Origin: a virus
DNA length: 64,000 bases
Reading direction: 5' to 3' (one strand)
IMG/VR virus record: IMGVR_UViG_3300033146_000946
Coordinates: 62,001-126,000 of that record
Shown piece after piece: positions 30,623 through 39,072 of this stretch. Positions within the stretch are counted from its first letter, which is position 1. Each line of letters begins with the position of its first letter. Made by a program: the position numbers and the translations under genes. The notes beneath the pieces are model-generated. The model searched no databases, had not been told where the DNA came from, and saw only the letters and a list, made by a program, of their open reading frames with translations.

Positions 30623-31774
30623 ATGAAGATCGTAATTAGAGGATATAAGAACCAAAGTGGATTTGGTGTTGCTTTAATTAATTTATTAAAAGTTTTAGAT
30701 AAATCTAAATATGATTTTAGATTTATCCCATTAAATGCTATACAAGAACAAGATGATTCATCATTATCCAATGATACTCAAAACTTTATTAAAAGTATAA
30801 CAATAAATGAAAATGATTCATTTATTAATGATTCTATATTTATTGATATTGGTTCTTTAAATAGAGGTGAAATTTCAATTCGCCCTAAAAATGTAAAAAA
30901 ATACATTTTATATACTACTACTGAAACAACTAGAATTGATCCATATTATTCAAATATCTTTAATAAGAAATTCGATGAAATATGGACTGCTAGTAGATTT
31001 AATAAAGCAACATTATATTCATCTGGAGTGGAAAAGCCTATTAAAATTTTACCACATGCTATTGATACTGATATTTATATTCCTGGTTTACCAGAATATA
31101 AGATTACTAATAAAAGGAAATTTAATTTTTTAATTAATATTGATTTTTCTTTTAGAAAAGGTATACATAAATTATTGCCAGCTTGGTTAGAAGTATTTAA
31201 TTCTACAGATGATGTTGCATTAATAATGAAATTATCTGAGTTTGATTTTAAAGATTCATCTAGACCATTAAAAAGTTTAAATAATTTATTATTTCAATTT
31301 GAATATACTGAAAAAGATCATGCTCCAATTATAGTTATGAGTGATTTAATTAATGAGAAATATATACCAAATATGTATTCAATTTGTGATGTTTATATTG
31401 CTCCAACATTAGGTGAAGGTTTTGGTTTTCCAATAGCTGAAGCTATGTCTTGTGGTAAACCTACTATTACTAGTGGTTGTTCTGCCCCATTAGATTATGT
31501 TACTAATGATAATGGTTTTATTATTGATTTAGATGATACTAAAATGATATCTAAAATAGTAAACGAAGAAGGTTTATTAATGAGAGATCAAAGATATAAA
31601 GATCATTATCTTTATGATATCTCTGTTGAATCTTTATCATATCAATTAGAAGAAGCATATAATATGTCAAAAGAAGAATTAATAACTAAAGGAAGTATAG
31701 CTCGTAATGATATTATTGATAAATATTCATTACAATCTGTTGTGTCAATATTAACTCAACTATTAGAGGAATAA
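30623..31774 (+). CDS. GT4-family glycosyltransferase (second of three)
   Basis: A 383-residue GT-B enzyme with KILPHAIDTDIY, then FNFLINIDFSFRKG and the EX7E segment GEGFGFPIAEAMSCGKPTIT. It is shorter than the first and probably acts on the same glycan in a later step. The stop lies one base before the next gene. The ORF at 30936-31133 is a shadow. Confidence 0.8.
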   Translation: MKIVIRGYKNQSGFGVALINLLKVLDKSKYDFRFIPLNAIQEQDDSSLSNDTQNFIKSITINENDSFINDSIFIDIGSLNRGEISIRPKNVKKYILYTTTETTRIDPYYSNIFNKKFDEIWTASRFNKATLYSSGVEKPIKILPHAIDTDIYIPGLPEYKITNKRKFNFLINIDFSFRKGIHKLLPAWLEVFNSTDDVALIMKLSEFDFKDSSRPLKSLNNLLFQFEYTEKDHAPIIVMSDLINEKYIPNMYSICDVYIAPTLGEGFGFPIAEAMSCGKPTITSGCSAPLDYVTNDNGFIIDLDDTKMISKIVNEEGLLMRDQRYKDHYLYDISVESLSYQLEEAYNMSKEELITKGSIARNDIIDKYSLQSVVSILTQLLEE

Positions 31775-31775
31775 A

Positions 31776-32891
31776 ATGAAATTAAATATTATAGGTACTA
31801 CTGCTAAAGTAGGATTTGGTACTCATTGTAAAGGTATGCTTAAATCACTTGATAATATAGGTGTCGATATATCTTTTATGCCAATTGGTAATCTTGAAGA
31901 AGAAGATTCTGAATTATATAAAAAAATAACATCAAATCAATTCGATCCAGATGGTATATCATTATATATATTTCATGATGCATTTTTAACTCAAAGATTT
32001 AGTAAAACAGTAATAATGTTTTATGTATTTGAAACAACTATAATTTCTGATCATGTTAAGAATAAAATTGAAAATTATGTTGATATTCTTTTTACATCTA
32101 CTGAAAAACATAAAGATATATTATTAAAAAATGGAATAACTAAACCTATTTATGTTATACATGAAGGTATAGATCCAGAATTATTTAATATTAATAATAA
32201 TAAAAAATTAATTGAAACAAATAATTACACATATTTAATATTAGGTAAAAGTGAAAAACGTAAAAATACTAATAAAGTATTTGCATCATTCTTTGAAACT
32301 ATGCAATATGAAAATGTAAGTTTAATAGCTCATACTTATAATCATAGACATGAAGCTAATATTATTTATAATTGGTTTGATTTTGATTTAAAAGATTTTG
32401 GTTATAGATTAATAGAAGATAATGATTTATATTTGAAATATTATAATTCATTTTCAACAATATATTTAACTAAACCTAAATTAACAGATGAGCAAATGAC
32501 AGAATTATATAATTCTGCTAATATAGGACTATCTTATAGTTCAGCAGAAGGGTGGGGTTTACCTGAAATGGAAATGATGACTTGTGGAAAACCTGTTATA
32601 ATAACAAATGTTTTAGGTCATAATGAATATATAAATAATATCCCAATTTATAAAGAATTAATAATAGAACCAATTGGAACAGAATTGGCTAAAGATATGG
32701 TTTATTTTGATGGATCAACTGGATATTGGTCTAAGTTAAATATTTCAGCATTAAAAGAAAAATTAATATATACTTATAAACATAATATAGGATCGATAAA
32801 ATCGGAAATTTTATCAGATTATTTTAAAAATAATTTTAGTTGGCATAATGCCGCAATAACATTAAAACAAATACTCACAGAGGAGATTTAA
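31776..32891 (+). CDS. GT4-family glycosyltransferase (third of three)
   Basis: A 371-residue protein related in layout to the previous one: a start with IIGTTAKVGFGTHCKGM, then VIHEGIDPELF, LGKSEKRKNTNK and the EX7E-type motif AEGWGLPEMEMMTCGKPV. The three enzymes could build a short oligosaccharide stepwise. The acceptor is unknown. Confidence 0.8.
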   Translation: MKLNIIGTTAKVGFGTHCKGMLKSLDNIGVDISFMPIGNLEEEDSELYKKITSNQFDPDGISLYIFHDAFLTQRFSKTVIMFYVFETTIISDHVKNKIENYVDILFTSTEKHKDILLKNGITKPIYVIHEGIDPELFNINNNKKLIETNNYTYLILGKSEKRKNTNKVFASFFETMQYENVSLIAHTYNHRHEANIIYNWFDFDLKDFGYRLIEDNDLYLKYYNSFSTIYLTKPKLTDEQMTELYNSANIGLSYSSAEGWGLPEMEMMTCGKPVIITNVLGHNEYINNIPIYKELIIEPIGTELAKDMVYFDGSTGYWSKLNISALKEKLIYTYKHNIGSIKSEILSDYFKNNFSWHNAAITLKQILTEEI

Positions 32892-33206
32892 ATGAATGAT
32901 CTTAATATTGAATTAGTAAAAGTTATCCAAGATAAACATATGGAAGTTAAATATAATGAAAAGTTTATTGTAATAAATAATAAACGAATACATATTGAGA
33001 TGCAAGGAAAAATTAATTGTCCAGTATTAAATACTAAAATTTCATCTTTAACATGTAGTAAATTTATGGAACAAAAAGGTTGGCCTAGACATATTGATAA
33101 TCATATTTGTGATAGAGCTAATTGTAAAATTTATAAATCTATACAAAAAAATATGGCAAATAGAAATGAAAATAAAACAAGAAAAAATAATAAAGAGACT
33201 AGATAA
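32892..33206 (+). CDS. Cysteine-containing small protein downstream of glycosyltransferases
   Basis: A 104-residue protein with C-x10-C...C-x4-C spacing (NCPVL, LTCSKF, HICDRANC) suggesting a metal or Fe-S site. The C-terminal 20 residues are basic. It starts one base after the third glycosyltransferase. The family is not recognised. Confidence 0.5.
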   Translation: MNDLNIELVKVIQDKHMEVKYNEKFIVINNKRIHIEMQGKINCPVLNTKISSLTCSKFMEQKGWPRHIDNHICDRANCKIYKSIQKNMANRNENKTRKNNKETR

Positions 33207-33444
33207 AATATTAAAAATATATGATACTAAAGTTGAAATGTTAAATGAGATGCACCAATTAGGTGCATCTCGACATATTTGTATGATTACTGAATTATTA
33301 TTATTAAATAAATCATATAAATCAATACAAAAAACTTTATTATTTACAGATAATGCTTTTGAAATATTAATTGAAGAATTGAATACGTTTTTTATTAATT
33401 ATAAACAACTTAGAAAACGATATAAAAAATTAAGAGGGTTTTAA
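33166..33444 (+). CDS. Small basic helical protein
   Basis: I chose ATG 33166 (92 residues); a longer frame from 33094 would be an unlikely read-through of the preceding gene. The product is basic and helical, with a helix-turn-helix-like segment (SYKSIQKTLLFTDNAFEILI). A perfect 10-bp hairpin GAGATGCACC-AATTA-GGTGCATCTC lies inside it at 33248-33272. Just after comes a two-way terminator. Confidence 0.45.
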   Translation: MKIKQEKIIKRLDKILKIYDTKVEMLNEMHQLGASRHICMITELLLLNKSYKSIQKTLLFTDNAFEILIEELNTFFINYKQLRKRYKKLRGF

Positions 33445-33458
33445 TAAACCCTCTTTTT
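33432..33458. terminator. Two-way terminator between converging operons
   Basis: AAGAGGGTTT, loop TAAT, AAACCCTCTT, followed by T on the plus strand and by A-rich sequence that reads as T on the minus strand. It separates the rightward small-protein gene from the leftward Hsp20 gene. Confidence 0.85.
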
Positions 33459-33463
33459 AATTA

Positions 33464-33865
33464 TTATTTAATTTCTACTTTAGTTATATTATCATCATGT
33501 TCTTTATTAAATAATGTTATAGATAATATACCATCTTTAAATTCAGATTGAATAGAACTTAAATCATATTTATCAGATATATTAAATTCTAATCTATAAG
33601 ATTTGGTGTTTTTATTTTTATCTGGTAAATCTATAACTATCATATTATTATTTTTTATAACAAAAACCGATAATAAATCTTTATTAGCTCCAGCAAGATT
33701 AATTTTATAATTAATCTTATTATCTTGTTTATCATAATAAACAACATTAGTTTTATAATATTTAATACCTTCTTGTGGTATTATACGTATTGTATTTTGT
33801 GTATCAGGTTTTTTATCATAGATGTTATAAACATCATTAATAAAATCATACATAGTTCTAACCAT
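33464..33865 (-). CDS. Hsp20-family small heat-shock protein
   Basis: A 133-residue protein with an alpha-crystallin-type core: VVYYDKQDNKINYKINLAG, MIVIDLPDKNKN, YRLEFNISDKYDLSSIQSEF, then a GILSITLF strand, matching the last beta strands of this family. The short N- and C-terminal tails are typical. It would hold unfolded proteins, perhaps virion subunits. The gene is alone between a terminator and an inverted-repeat-rich promoter region. AAGGAG precedes the start. Confidence 0.75.
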   Translation of the reverse strand: MVRTMYDFINDVYNIYDKKPDTQNTIRIIPQEGIKYYKTNVVYYDKQDNKINYKINLAGANKDLLSVFVIKNNNMIVIDLPDKNKNTKSYRLEFNISDKYDLSSIQSEFKDGILSITLFNKEHDDNITKVEIK

Positions 33866-33886
33866 TTAAAACTCCTTGGTTAAAAA

Positions 33887-33904
33887 TATCCGAATTAACG
33901 GATA
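33887..33904. promoter_or_regulatory. Inverted repeat TATCCG-AATTAA-CGGATA upstream of hsp20
   Basis: A perfect 6-bp inverted repeat 22 bases before the Hsp20 start. It could be a leader hairpin or an operator. Confidence 0.4.
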
Positions 33905-33907
33905 AGT

Positions 33908-33932
33908 GTTATATATTCGCTTAATATATAAC
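33908..33932. promoter_or_regulatory. Perfect 10-bp inverted repeat GTTATATATT-CGCTT-AATATATAAC
   Basis: A perfect palindromic element in the gap between the sigma-factor gene end and hsp20, next to another inverted repeat. It is a candidate operator or a promoter recognised by the phage sigma factor. Confidence 0.45.
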
Positions 33933-33934
33933 AA

Positions 33935-33967
33935 AAAGTATGCCAATCTTTTAAATCAGCATACTTT
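33935..33967 (-). terminator. Terminator-like hairpin after the sigma-factor gene
   Basis: AAAGTATGC and GCATACTTT arms (9 bp) around a 15-base loop, followed on the minus strand by a TT-rich tail. It probably ends sigma-operon transcripts before hsp20. Confidence 0.6.
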
Positions 33968-33986
33968 AATAATTGATGTTTAAATT

Positions 33987-34808
33987 TTAATCTATATATG
34001 TTTTAACATAATACATTAAATTATTAATAAATTCATCATCTAAATTATAAATATATTTTAATTCTTGTAAATCATAAGGTCTATCATACCCTATACCAAA
34101 TCTCATTTTAATAATATTTAAATATTCTATAGGAATATATTTTAATTCATTTAATATATTTGTTTGAAATTCTAATAATGCAGCAAATGTATTATCATTA
34201 GATAAATCATCTATATTATTAGTTGTGAAACTTGAATCACTCATAGAGTTTAATTCTATTAATGTTAATAATTGTATTATAATTTCTCTTTTTAATTCAA
34301 TATTTCGATTTAATAATACATTTTGAATTTCTTCAACAGTAGGTTCAAAACCATTATTATTCATTGTCAATTCTTCTTTTATATCTGTTATATGTTTTAT
34401 AAATCTAGCAATATTTCGATTAACTGATATAACTTTATTTTTCTTAATATAATCTATTAAACATTTTTTAACATAATGATATGCGAATGTTGTAAAATTA
34501 ACACCACGATAAACATCGAATCTATCTATTGCTTCTATTATACCCATTTGTGCTTGTTGAAATAAATCATCAATAATATCACTATTATTTAATTTCTTAC
34601 AATATGTTATTGCATATTTCATAGCAAAACCACCATTAGATAATATTAATATATTTCTCAAATTATCATATTCTTCTTGATTATCTGGTAGATTTTCTCG
34701 CAATACATGCAATGTTTTAAATCTTTCTAAATTTTCATTTTTAGAAGGAAAAGGATATTTTTTAATATATCTATTTAATTGTATTTTTAATCGAACGAAA
34801 CTATCCAT
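33987..34808 (-). CDS. Sigma-70-family phage sigma factor
   Basis: A 273-residue protein. Region 2 is clear: DIIDDLFQQAQMGIIEAIDR, then VNFTTFAYHYVKKCLIDYIK (about residues 75-140). A region-3-like section follows (FIKHITDIKEELTMN) and a degenerate region 4 near the end (YLNIIKMRFGIGYDRPYDLQ). It should redirect host RNA polymerase to phage promoters, probably late ones. It overlaps the upstream gene by one base. Divergence means a dedicated promoter sequence is likely, but none is proven here. Confidence 0.8.
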   Translation of the reverse strand: MDSFVRLKIQLNRYIKKYPFPSKNENLERFKTLHVLRENLPDNQEEYDNLRNILILSNGGFAMKYAITYCKKLNNSDIIDDLFQQAQMGIIEAIDRFDVYRGVNFTTFAYHYVKKCLIDYIKKNKVISVNRNIARFIKHITDIKEELTMNNNGFEPTVEEIQNVLLNRNIELKREIIIQLLTLIELNSMSDSSFTTNNIDDLSNDNTFAALLEFQTNILNELKYIPIEYLNIIKMRFGIGYDRPYDLQELKYIYNLDDEFINNLMYYVKTYID

Positions 34809-35164
34809 TAGTTAATCCTTTCAACATAATTAGCATATTTATTATTTCTTTTAAATAAATCAACTAATTTTTTATTGTTATCAATAAGAAAATCAACTGA
34901 TGAATAATATGATTCATCTTTTATTTTATAATCCCAAATATATTCTGTTAAACCTACAGAATCAATATATCGTTTCATAGTAAGTAGTGATTCAGTTTTA
35001 GACCAAACGTTAATAAATTGACCTAAACCTATAAGATATTTAAATTCAGTGGCTAATGCTTCTGGATTACTATTTTTAATAATTTCGAAATCAATATAAG
35101 TTTTAAATTTAATTTGAAATTTATCTAATAATACTTCTTTTTCATCTGTTTTGTTTTCACTCAT
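34808..35164 (-). CDS. Unknown 118-residue protein coupled to sigma factor
   Basis: Not recognised. Mixed helical protein with an acidic N-terminus. Its stop overlaps the sigma start (TAATG) and its start overlaps the stop of the HNH gene, so all three are translationally linked. A sigma-associated regulator is one possibility, from context only. Confidence 0.4.
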   Translation of the reverse strand: MSENKTDEKEVLLDKFQIKFKTYIDFEIIKNSNPEALATEFKYLIGLGQFINVWSKTESLLTMKRYIDSVGLTEYIWDYKIKDESYYSSVDFLIDNNKKLVDLFKRNNKYANYVERIN

Positions 35165-35577
35165 TATCTTCTCCTTGGTCTTTTAAACATAAGAGAACCA
35201 GCTCTTAATTTAGATAAAAGATATTTTCCTTTATCTTCCCATTTTTTAATAAGATTTATTAGACCGTGATATTCTACATGTGTCATCTCACCTTTAGCAT
35301 TATTACATTTAGAACAACAATAAGCAAGATTAGTTTCAGTAGTATCACCTCCACGAGAAAGAGGTATTTTATGATCAACAGATAAATTAGTACGAGTTAA
35401 TTTAACTCCACAATATTCACATTTACCTTTTAATTTTTCTTTAATTATTTCTGCATATTCAACACGTTTTGTTAAATAATTATATTTCTTTTTATATTTC
35501 TTGTGTCTTCTTTGAAAACCACCGATTAAACAATCAGCTTTCCATTTGAAGTAATCTGTTTTTTTATTATAAGCCAT
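35164..35577 (-). CDS. HNH endonuclease
   Basis: 137 residues from the ATG at 35577, which follows GGGAGA. The HNH core is KGKCEYCGVKLTR, then LSVDHKIPLSRGG, then LAYCCSKCNNAKG, with two zinc-binding CxxC pairs and the D-H catalytic pair. The longer frame to 35637 starts before the ribosome binding site and is not used. It could be a free-standing homing nuclease or a packaging-type nuclease. An inverted repeat covers its ribosome binding site. Confidence 0.75.
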   Translation of the reverse strand: MAYNKKTDYFKWKADCLIGGFQRRHKKYKKKYNYLTKRVEYAEIIKEKLKGKCEYCGVKLTRTNLSVDHKIPLSRGGDTTETNLAYCCSKCNNAKGEMTHVEYHGLINLIKKWEDKGKYLLSKLRAGSLMFKRPRRR

Positions 35578-35581
35578 AATA

Positions 35582-35630
35582 AATCTCCCATGATATATTA
35601 TATATAATATAACATAATTCACGGGAGATT
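35582..35630 (-). promoter_or_regulatory. Inverted repeat that could mask the HNH ribosome binding site
   Basis: AATCTCCC (plus-strand 35582-35589) and GGGAGATT (35623-35630) are perfect 8-bp arms around an AT-rich, partly self-complementary loop. In the minus-strand transcript the downstream arm is the GGGAGA ribosome binding site itself. Confidence 0.45.
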
Positions 35631-35637
35631 GCAACAA

Positions 35638-35850
35638 TTAATTTATACAAATCGAATTTATTTCTTCTTTAAGATTTTCATTTTCAGGACTTACACTCAT
35701 AAATTCATGATCTTCATATATTCCGATAGTAGGAGTAAAAAATATTCTATTATATCTATTACCTTCTTCATCTTCAGAATAAATAACATCTAGATCTCCA
35801 AACTCATTATAAGTTTGTTGTAGTTCATTAATTAATTTAGATAATTTCAT
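35638..35850 (-). CDS. Small acidic protein, 70 residues
   Basis: Not assigned. The segment ELQQTYNEFGDLDVIYSEDE resembles a small, widespread phage protein type with a DxxV motif. It starts one base past the ligase stop and ends before the HNH leader hairpin. Confidence 0.45.
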   Translation of the reverse strand: MKLSKLINELQQTYNEFGDLDVIYSEDEEGNRYNRIFFTPTIGIYEDHEFMSVSPENENLKEEINSICIN

Positions 35851-35851
35851 A

Positions 35852-37273
35852 TTATTCTCCTTTTAAACCTAAAACCATATTTTGATTATTTATAATATCT
35901 TCAAGTGAATCAGCATCAGAATCATCTCTTAAAATTTTATATACTGGATGTAATAAAGAATAATTTCCTTCTTTATCTTGTGATAAACCATTACATTTAA
36001 TTTCAACAATTGAGTTTAATAATTCATCTCGACTATTCCATATTAAATCACGTTTATCATCTTTTATTCCACTAGCATCTGCTTTTAATAAACCATCAGA
36101 TGATTCACATTGCAATGAACCTAAAGTGTTAGCGTATTTAGTTCCTTTTTTACCAGGATTAAATCCTACTATCTTTAAATTTATAGTAAATTCTAATTTC
36201 ATTTTAATTTGATATACTGGTTTTTTATTTTCCCATATACCTTTTAAAGATTTAACAATTACACCTTCTTCACCTTTATTTAAAAGTTCTTTAAAGTAAG
36301 TCATTATACCTTTATATGAATGTAAGAATTTATATTCAACTAATCTAATAACATCAGTTAAAACTGGCATAGATTTTTCTAAAATTTCTAATCGTTTTTT
36401 TCTTATTTTTTTCCAAGGCTTATTTTCTTTATAAAATTTATATGGTAAGAAATCCCAAACTGTAACATAAACTTTGTCAACTATTTTTTCAAAGTCACCA
36501 TGTTTCTTTTTAAATTTTTCTAAATCTTTTTCAATATTTTCACCAGCTAATTCTTTTTCAGTTATTTTAATAATACTATTTAATATTCCATTAGCTTCAT
36601 ATCTAGAATAACCTTCTAACATTAATTCACCATTGAATACTATACCATCATCAATATTATTATTTTTTGCTAAATATATCGCAGTATATTTAGCAGTATT
36701 TATCAATTTTTTATTATTAATAAATGATGGTTTTCCTTGTCTAGATACCATTTCTACAATATTATCATGAACAATAATATTAACATATCTACCATCCATT
36801 TTAACATCTACTTCAACCATATCATTATCTTTTATAACATTTAATATTTTTTCTTTATCAAACGTTACAGCACCCATATATGGTGTAACAGGTATAAGAT
36901 TAGGAATAGCTTTATTAATAGTTGATATATTACAATCTAATTTTAAATTACGATCTAAAATTCTTTTAATAACAACTTCGTCGTCATGATCTAATTTAGC
37001 TAACATATATCTAACTTGATCTATTGCTTTATTACCAACATATTTTCTATTAGATATATCTTCTAATAAATCTAAACCATTTAGTAATTCATATTCACCA
37101 GTAGATTTAATATCTATATCAACATCTTTAATTCGATATATATAATTTGGATCATATGCTAGTTTTAATACTCTAATAAATAATTTATTAGATTTATATT
37201 TTTTAATTAATTCTATTTTTTTATTTTTACTATTTTCTTCTGATATAATATTTAATATATCTAATATATTCAT
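35852..37273 (-). CDS. ATP-dependent DNA ligase
   Basis: A 473-residue protein. The nucleotidyltransferase motif I is VKMDGR with the adenylated Lys at K158. Motif III-like (VWDFLPY), motif IV (EGVIVKS) and motif V (YQIKMKLEF) follow in order. The N-terminal 130 residues form a helical DNA-binding region and the C-terminus an OB-fold-like domain (LKIVGFNPG...), as in T4 gp30-type ligases. It should join nicks in replication and recombination. Confidence 0.85.
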   Translation of the reverse strand: MNILDILNIISEENSKNKKIELIKKYKSNKLFIRVLKLAYDPNYIYRIKDVDIDIKSTGEYELLNGLDLLEDISNRKYVGNKAIDQVRYMLAKLDHDDEVVIKRILDRNLKLDCNISTINKAIPNLIPVTPYMGAVTFDKEKILNVIKDNDMVEVDVKMDGRYVNIIVHDNIVEMVSRQGKPSFINNKKLINTAKYTAIYLAKNNNIDDGIVFNGELMLEGYSRYEANGILNSIIKITEKELAGENIEKDLEKFKKKHGDFEKIVDKVYVTVWDFLPYKFYKENKPWKKIRKKRLEILEKSMPVLTDVIRLVEYKFLHSYKGIMTYFKELLNKGEEGVIVKSLKGIWENKKPVYQIKMKLEFTINLKIVGFNPGKKGTKYANTLGSLQCESSDGLLKADASGIKDDKRDLIWNSRDELLNSIVEIKCNGLSQDKEGNYSLLHPVYKILRDDSDADSLEDIINNQNMVLGLKGE

Positions 37274-37356
37274 TATAAAATCCTTTCAATAAATGCTTTA
37301 CATTTATTTTTAGTTATATAAATTTTTTTATCATTTTCATTTATTAATATAAACAT
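37273..37356 (-). CDS. Very small ORF coupled to ligase, 27 residues
   Basis: A 27-codon frame with a GGAGA site just before its ATG and a TAATG overlap with the ligase start. The basic peptide (NDKKIYITKNKCKAF) has no known family. It may mainly serve translational coupling. Confidence 0.35.
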   Translation of the reverse strand: MFILINENDKKIYITKNKCKAFIERIL

Positions 37357-37364
37357 ATAGTCTC

Positions 37365-38459
37365 CTAAAATTTATCATGAATATGAGTAACACGTACAAA
37401 TGTAGCACATTTACCAAAGTCTTTTATATCACCAGCACCAATATAGGTTCCAGTAGAACGAAGTCCACCTAATAAATCTTTTATAATATTATTAACAGAT
37501 CCTTGATATTGTACAGTTGTTACTATTCCTTCAGATGCACGATAATCTTTTTTACCACCAAAATGTTGTTCTTGAGCATAATCAGAACTCATACCATAAA
37601 ATACCATTTTTTGTTCAGTAATAATTTCATTTACCCATTTCCCATCTATCCATGTCATCGTTGGTAATTTAACATCTTCAGAAGATATTTCACCTTCTTG
37701 TTCATCTGTACCAGCAAACATACCACCTAACATTACCATGTCTGCATTAGCACAGAATGCTTTTGCCACATCACCAGGAGTTCGCATGCCTCCGTCCAAT
37801 ATAATACCCCCACCAAGACCATGGGCAGCATCTGCACATTCAATAGCAGCAGAAAGTTGAGGATACCCAACTCCAGTTTGTTTACGAGTAGTACATACTG
37901 AACCAGGTCCAATTCCAATTTTAACATAATCAGCTCCAGCTATAATTAATTCTTCTGTCATTTCAGGTGTTGCAACATTTCCAGCTATAATAACATGATG
38001 TGAAAAATGTGATCTGACTTTTTTAACAAAGTCAGCAAAATTTTGAGTATAACCATTAGCTATATCAATAACAATTTTAAGATGTTTTAAATCTTTAGAA
38101 TTATTAGCATATATCTCATGTGCAAAATCACATAATGAATAAAATTCATCATCATTCATTCCAATTGTATAAAATCCATATTTTAATATATCTGAATTTT
38201 TTTTATATTCTTCTAACCATTGTTTATTATTATGTTTAGCAACTGCTACAAACATTTGTTCTTCTTTAAATGCTTTAACCATGGCAAATGAACCAGTAGC
38301 CATATTAGCTGCCATAATTGGTACACCTGAAAATTGATCACCATATTTTGGTTTAAATGTTTTAATAAGATTAACTTCTTTCCGACTAGATAAAGTTGAT
38401 CTTTTTGGTTTTATAAGTACATCTGAAAAATCTAATTTTATATCATTTTCAATTATCAT
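37365..38459 (-). CDS. guaC: GMP reductase
   Basis: 364 residues from the ATG at 38459 with AAGGAT upstream (the TTG at 38465 is a worse start). It is an IMP dehydrogenase/GMP reductase barrel without a CBS insert. Key segments are DIANGYTQNF, VIIAGNVATPEM, the catalytic-Cys loop GIGPGSVCTTRKQTGVGYPQ (Cys at about 189) and GGIILDGGMRTPGDVAKAF. The loop and GYPQLSA match GMP reductase rather than IMP dehydrogenase. It converts GMP to IMP with NADPH, moving purines from the G pool toward the A pool. It is unusual in phages and fits the AT-rich genome. Confidence 0.85.
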   Translation of the reverse strand: MIIENDIKLDFSDVLIKPKRSTLSSRKEVNLIKTFKPKYGDQFSGVPIMAANMATGSFAMVKAFKEEQMFVAVAKHNNKQWLEEYKKNSDILKYGFYTIGMNDDEFYSLCDFAHEIYANNSKDLKHLKIVIDIANGYTQNFADFVKKVRSHFSHHVIIAGNVATPEMTEELIIAGADYVKIGIGPGSVCTTRKQTGVGYPQLSAAIECADAAHGLGGGIILDGGMRTPGDVAKAFCANADMVMLGGMFAGTDEQEGEISSEDVKLPTMTWIDGKWVNEIITEQKMVFYGMSSDYAQEQHFGGKKDYRASEGIVTTVQYQGSVNNIIKDLLGGLRSTGTYIGAGDIKDFGKCATFVRVTHIHDKF

Positions 38460-38468
38460 AATCAATCC

Positions 38469-38696
38469 TTAATCGTTAAATTTATGAAATTCTTCTGTTG
38501 GCATCATTAAACAATCTTCTGAGTTTTCTGATATAAAAATAGTAGTACCTATTCTTAAATCTCTTTTTTCTGGTAAAAACTCACAACCATATTCAGTTAA
38601 CCATTTAATTATATCTTCATAATTACTTGTATCTGTAACATCATGATAATATAATTTTAATCCAAATGCATTAACTAATTTAAATATTTTACTCAT
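38469..38696 (-). CDS. Small protein, 75 residues
   Basis: Not recognised. I chose ATG 38696, just inside the end of the upstream gene; the longer frame to 38753 starts well inside that gene. Mixed alpha/beta composition (KIFKLVNAFGLKLYYHD, EDIIKWLTEYG). Confidence 0.45.
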   Translation of the reverse strand: MSKIFKLVNAFGLKLYYHDVTDTSNYEDIIKWLTEYGCEFLPEKRDLRIGTTIFISENSEDCLMMPTEEFHKFND

Positions 38697-38970
38697 CAAG
38701 CTCCTCATATGTTTTAAAAAAGATATCAGGTTTACATGCATAAAATTCACCATTTATACCTTTAATAATATAATCATTTTCAGTTGCTTTCATTGGGCCT
38801 TCTAAAGTATCTATAGTACATATTGCTAAACAATTTATACATTTAGGTATTAATAATGTATGAGCTACATTATTAGTAAATGTTTTTATTTCATTCCAAT
38901 TATCTCTAGTAAATTGAACTGCTTCAATTTTAATCGGTTTCTTCTGATAATGTTTTATCATATTCTTCAT
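38689..38970 (-). CDS. Conserved phage protein with GEFYACKPD motif
   Basis: A 93-residue protein. The start (HYQKKPIKIEAVQF) and end (DYIIKGINGEFYACKPDIF) match a small protein found widely in phages, with no firm function known to me. It overlaps its upstream membrane-peptide gene and the downstream gene. Confidence 0.6.
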   Translation of the reverse strand: MKNMIKHYQKKPIKIEAVQFTRDNWNEIKTFTNNVAHTLLIPKCINCLAICTIDTLEGPMKATENDYIIKGINGEFYACKPDIFFKTYEELDE

Positions 38971-39070
38971 CCAATCGTTGATGATAACCTAATAATATAC
39001 CAAATGAAAATCCAATAGAAATACCTATTAATAGACATCCAATAATTATTCCAGGTAATAGTATATTCAT
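38930..39070 (-). CDS. Single-span small membrane protein, 46 residues
   Basis: A short ORF. Residues about 3-28 are a strong membrane segment rich in Gly and Ile (LPGIIIGCLLIGISIGFSFG) followed by a charged tail (HQRLDEEYDK). Its 3' end overlaps the next gene by 41 bases. It could be holin-like or a small host-membrane effector; no function is shown by sequence. Confidence 0.5.
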   Translation of the reverse strand: MNILLPGIIIGCLLIGISIGFSFGILLGYHQRLDEEYDKTLSEETD

Positions 39071-39072
39071 AA

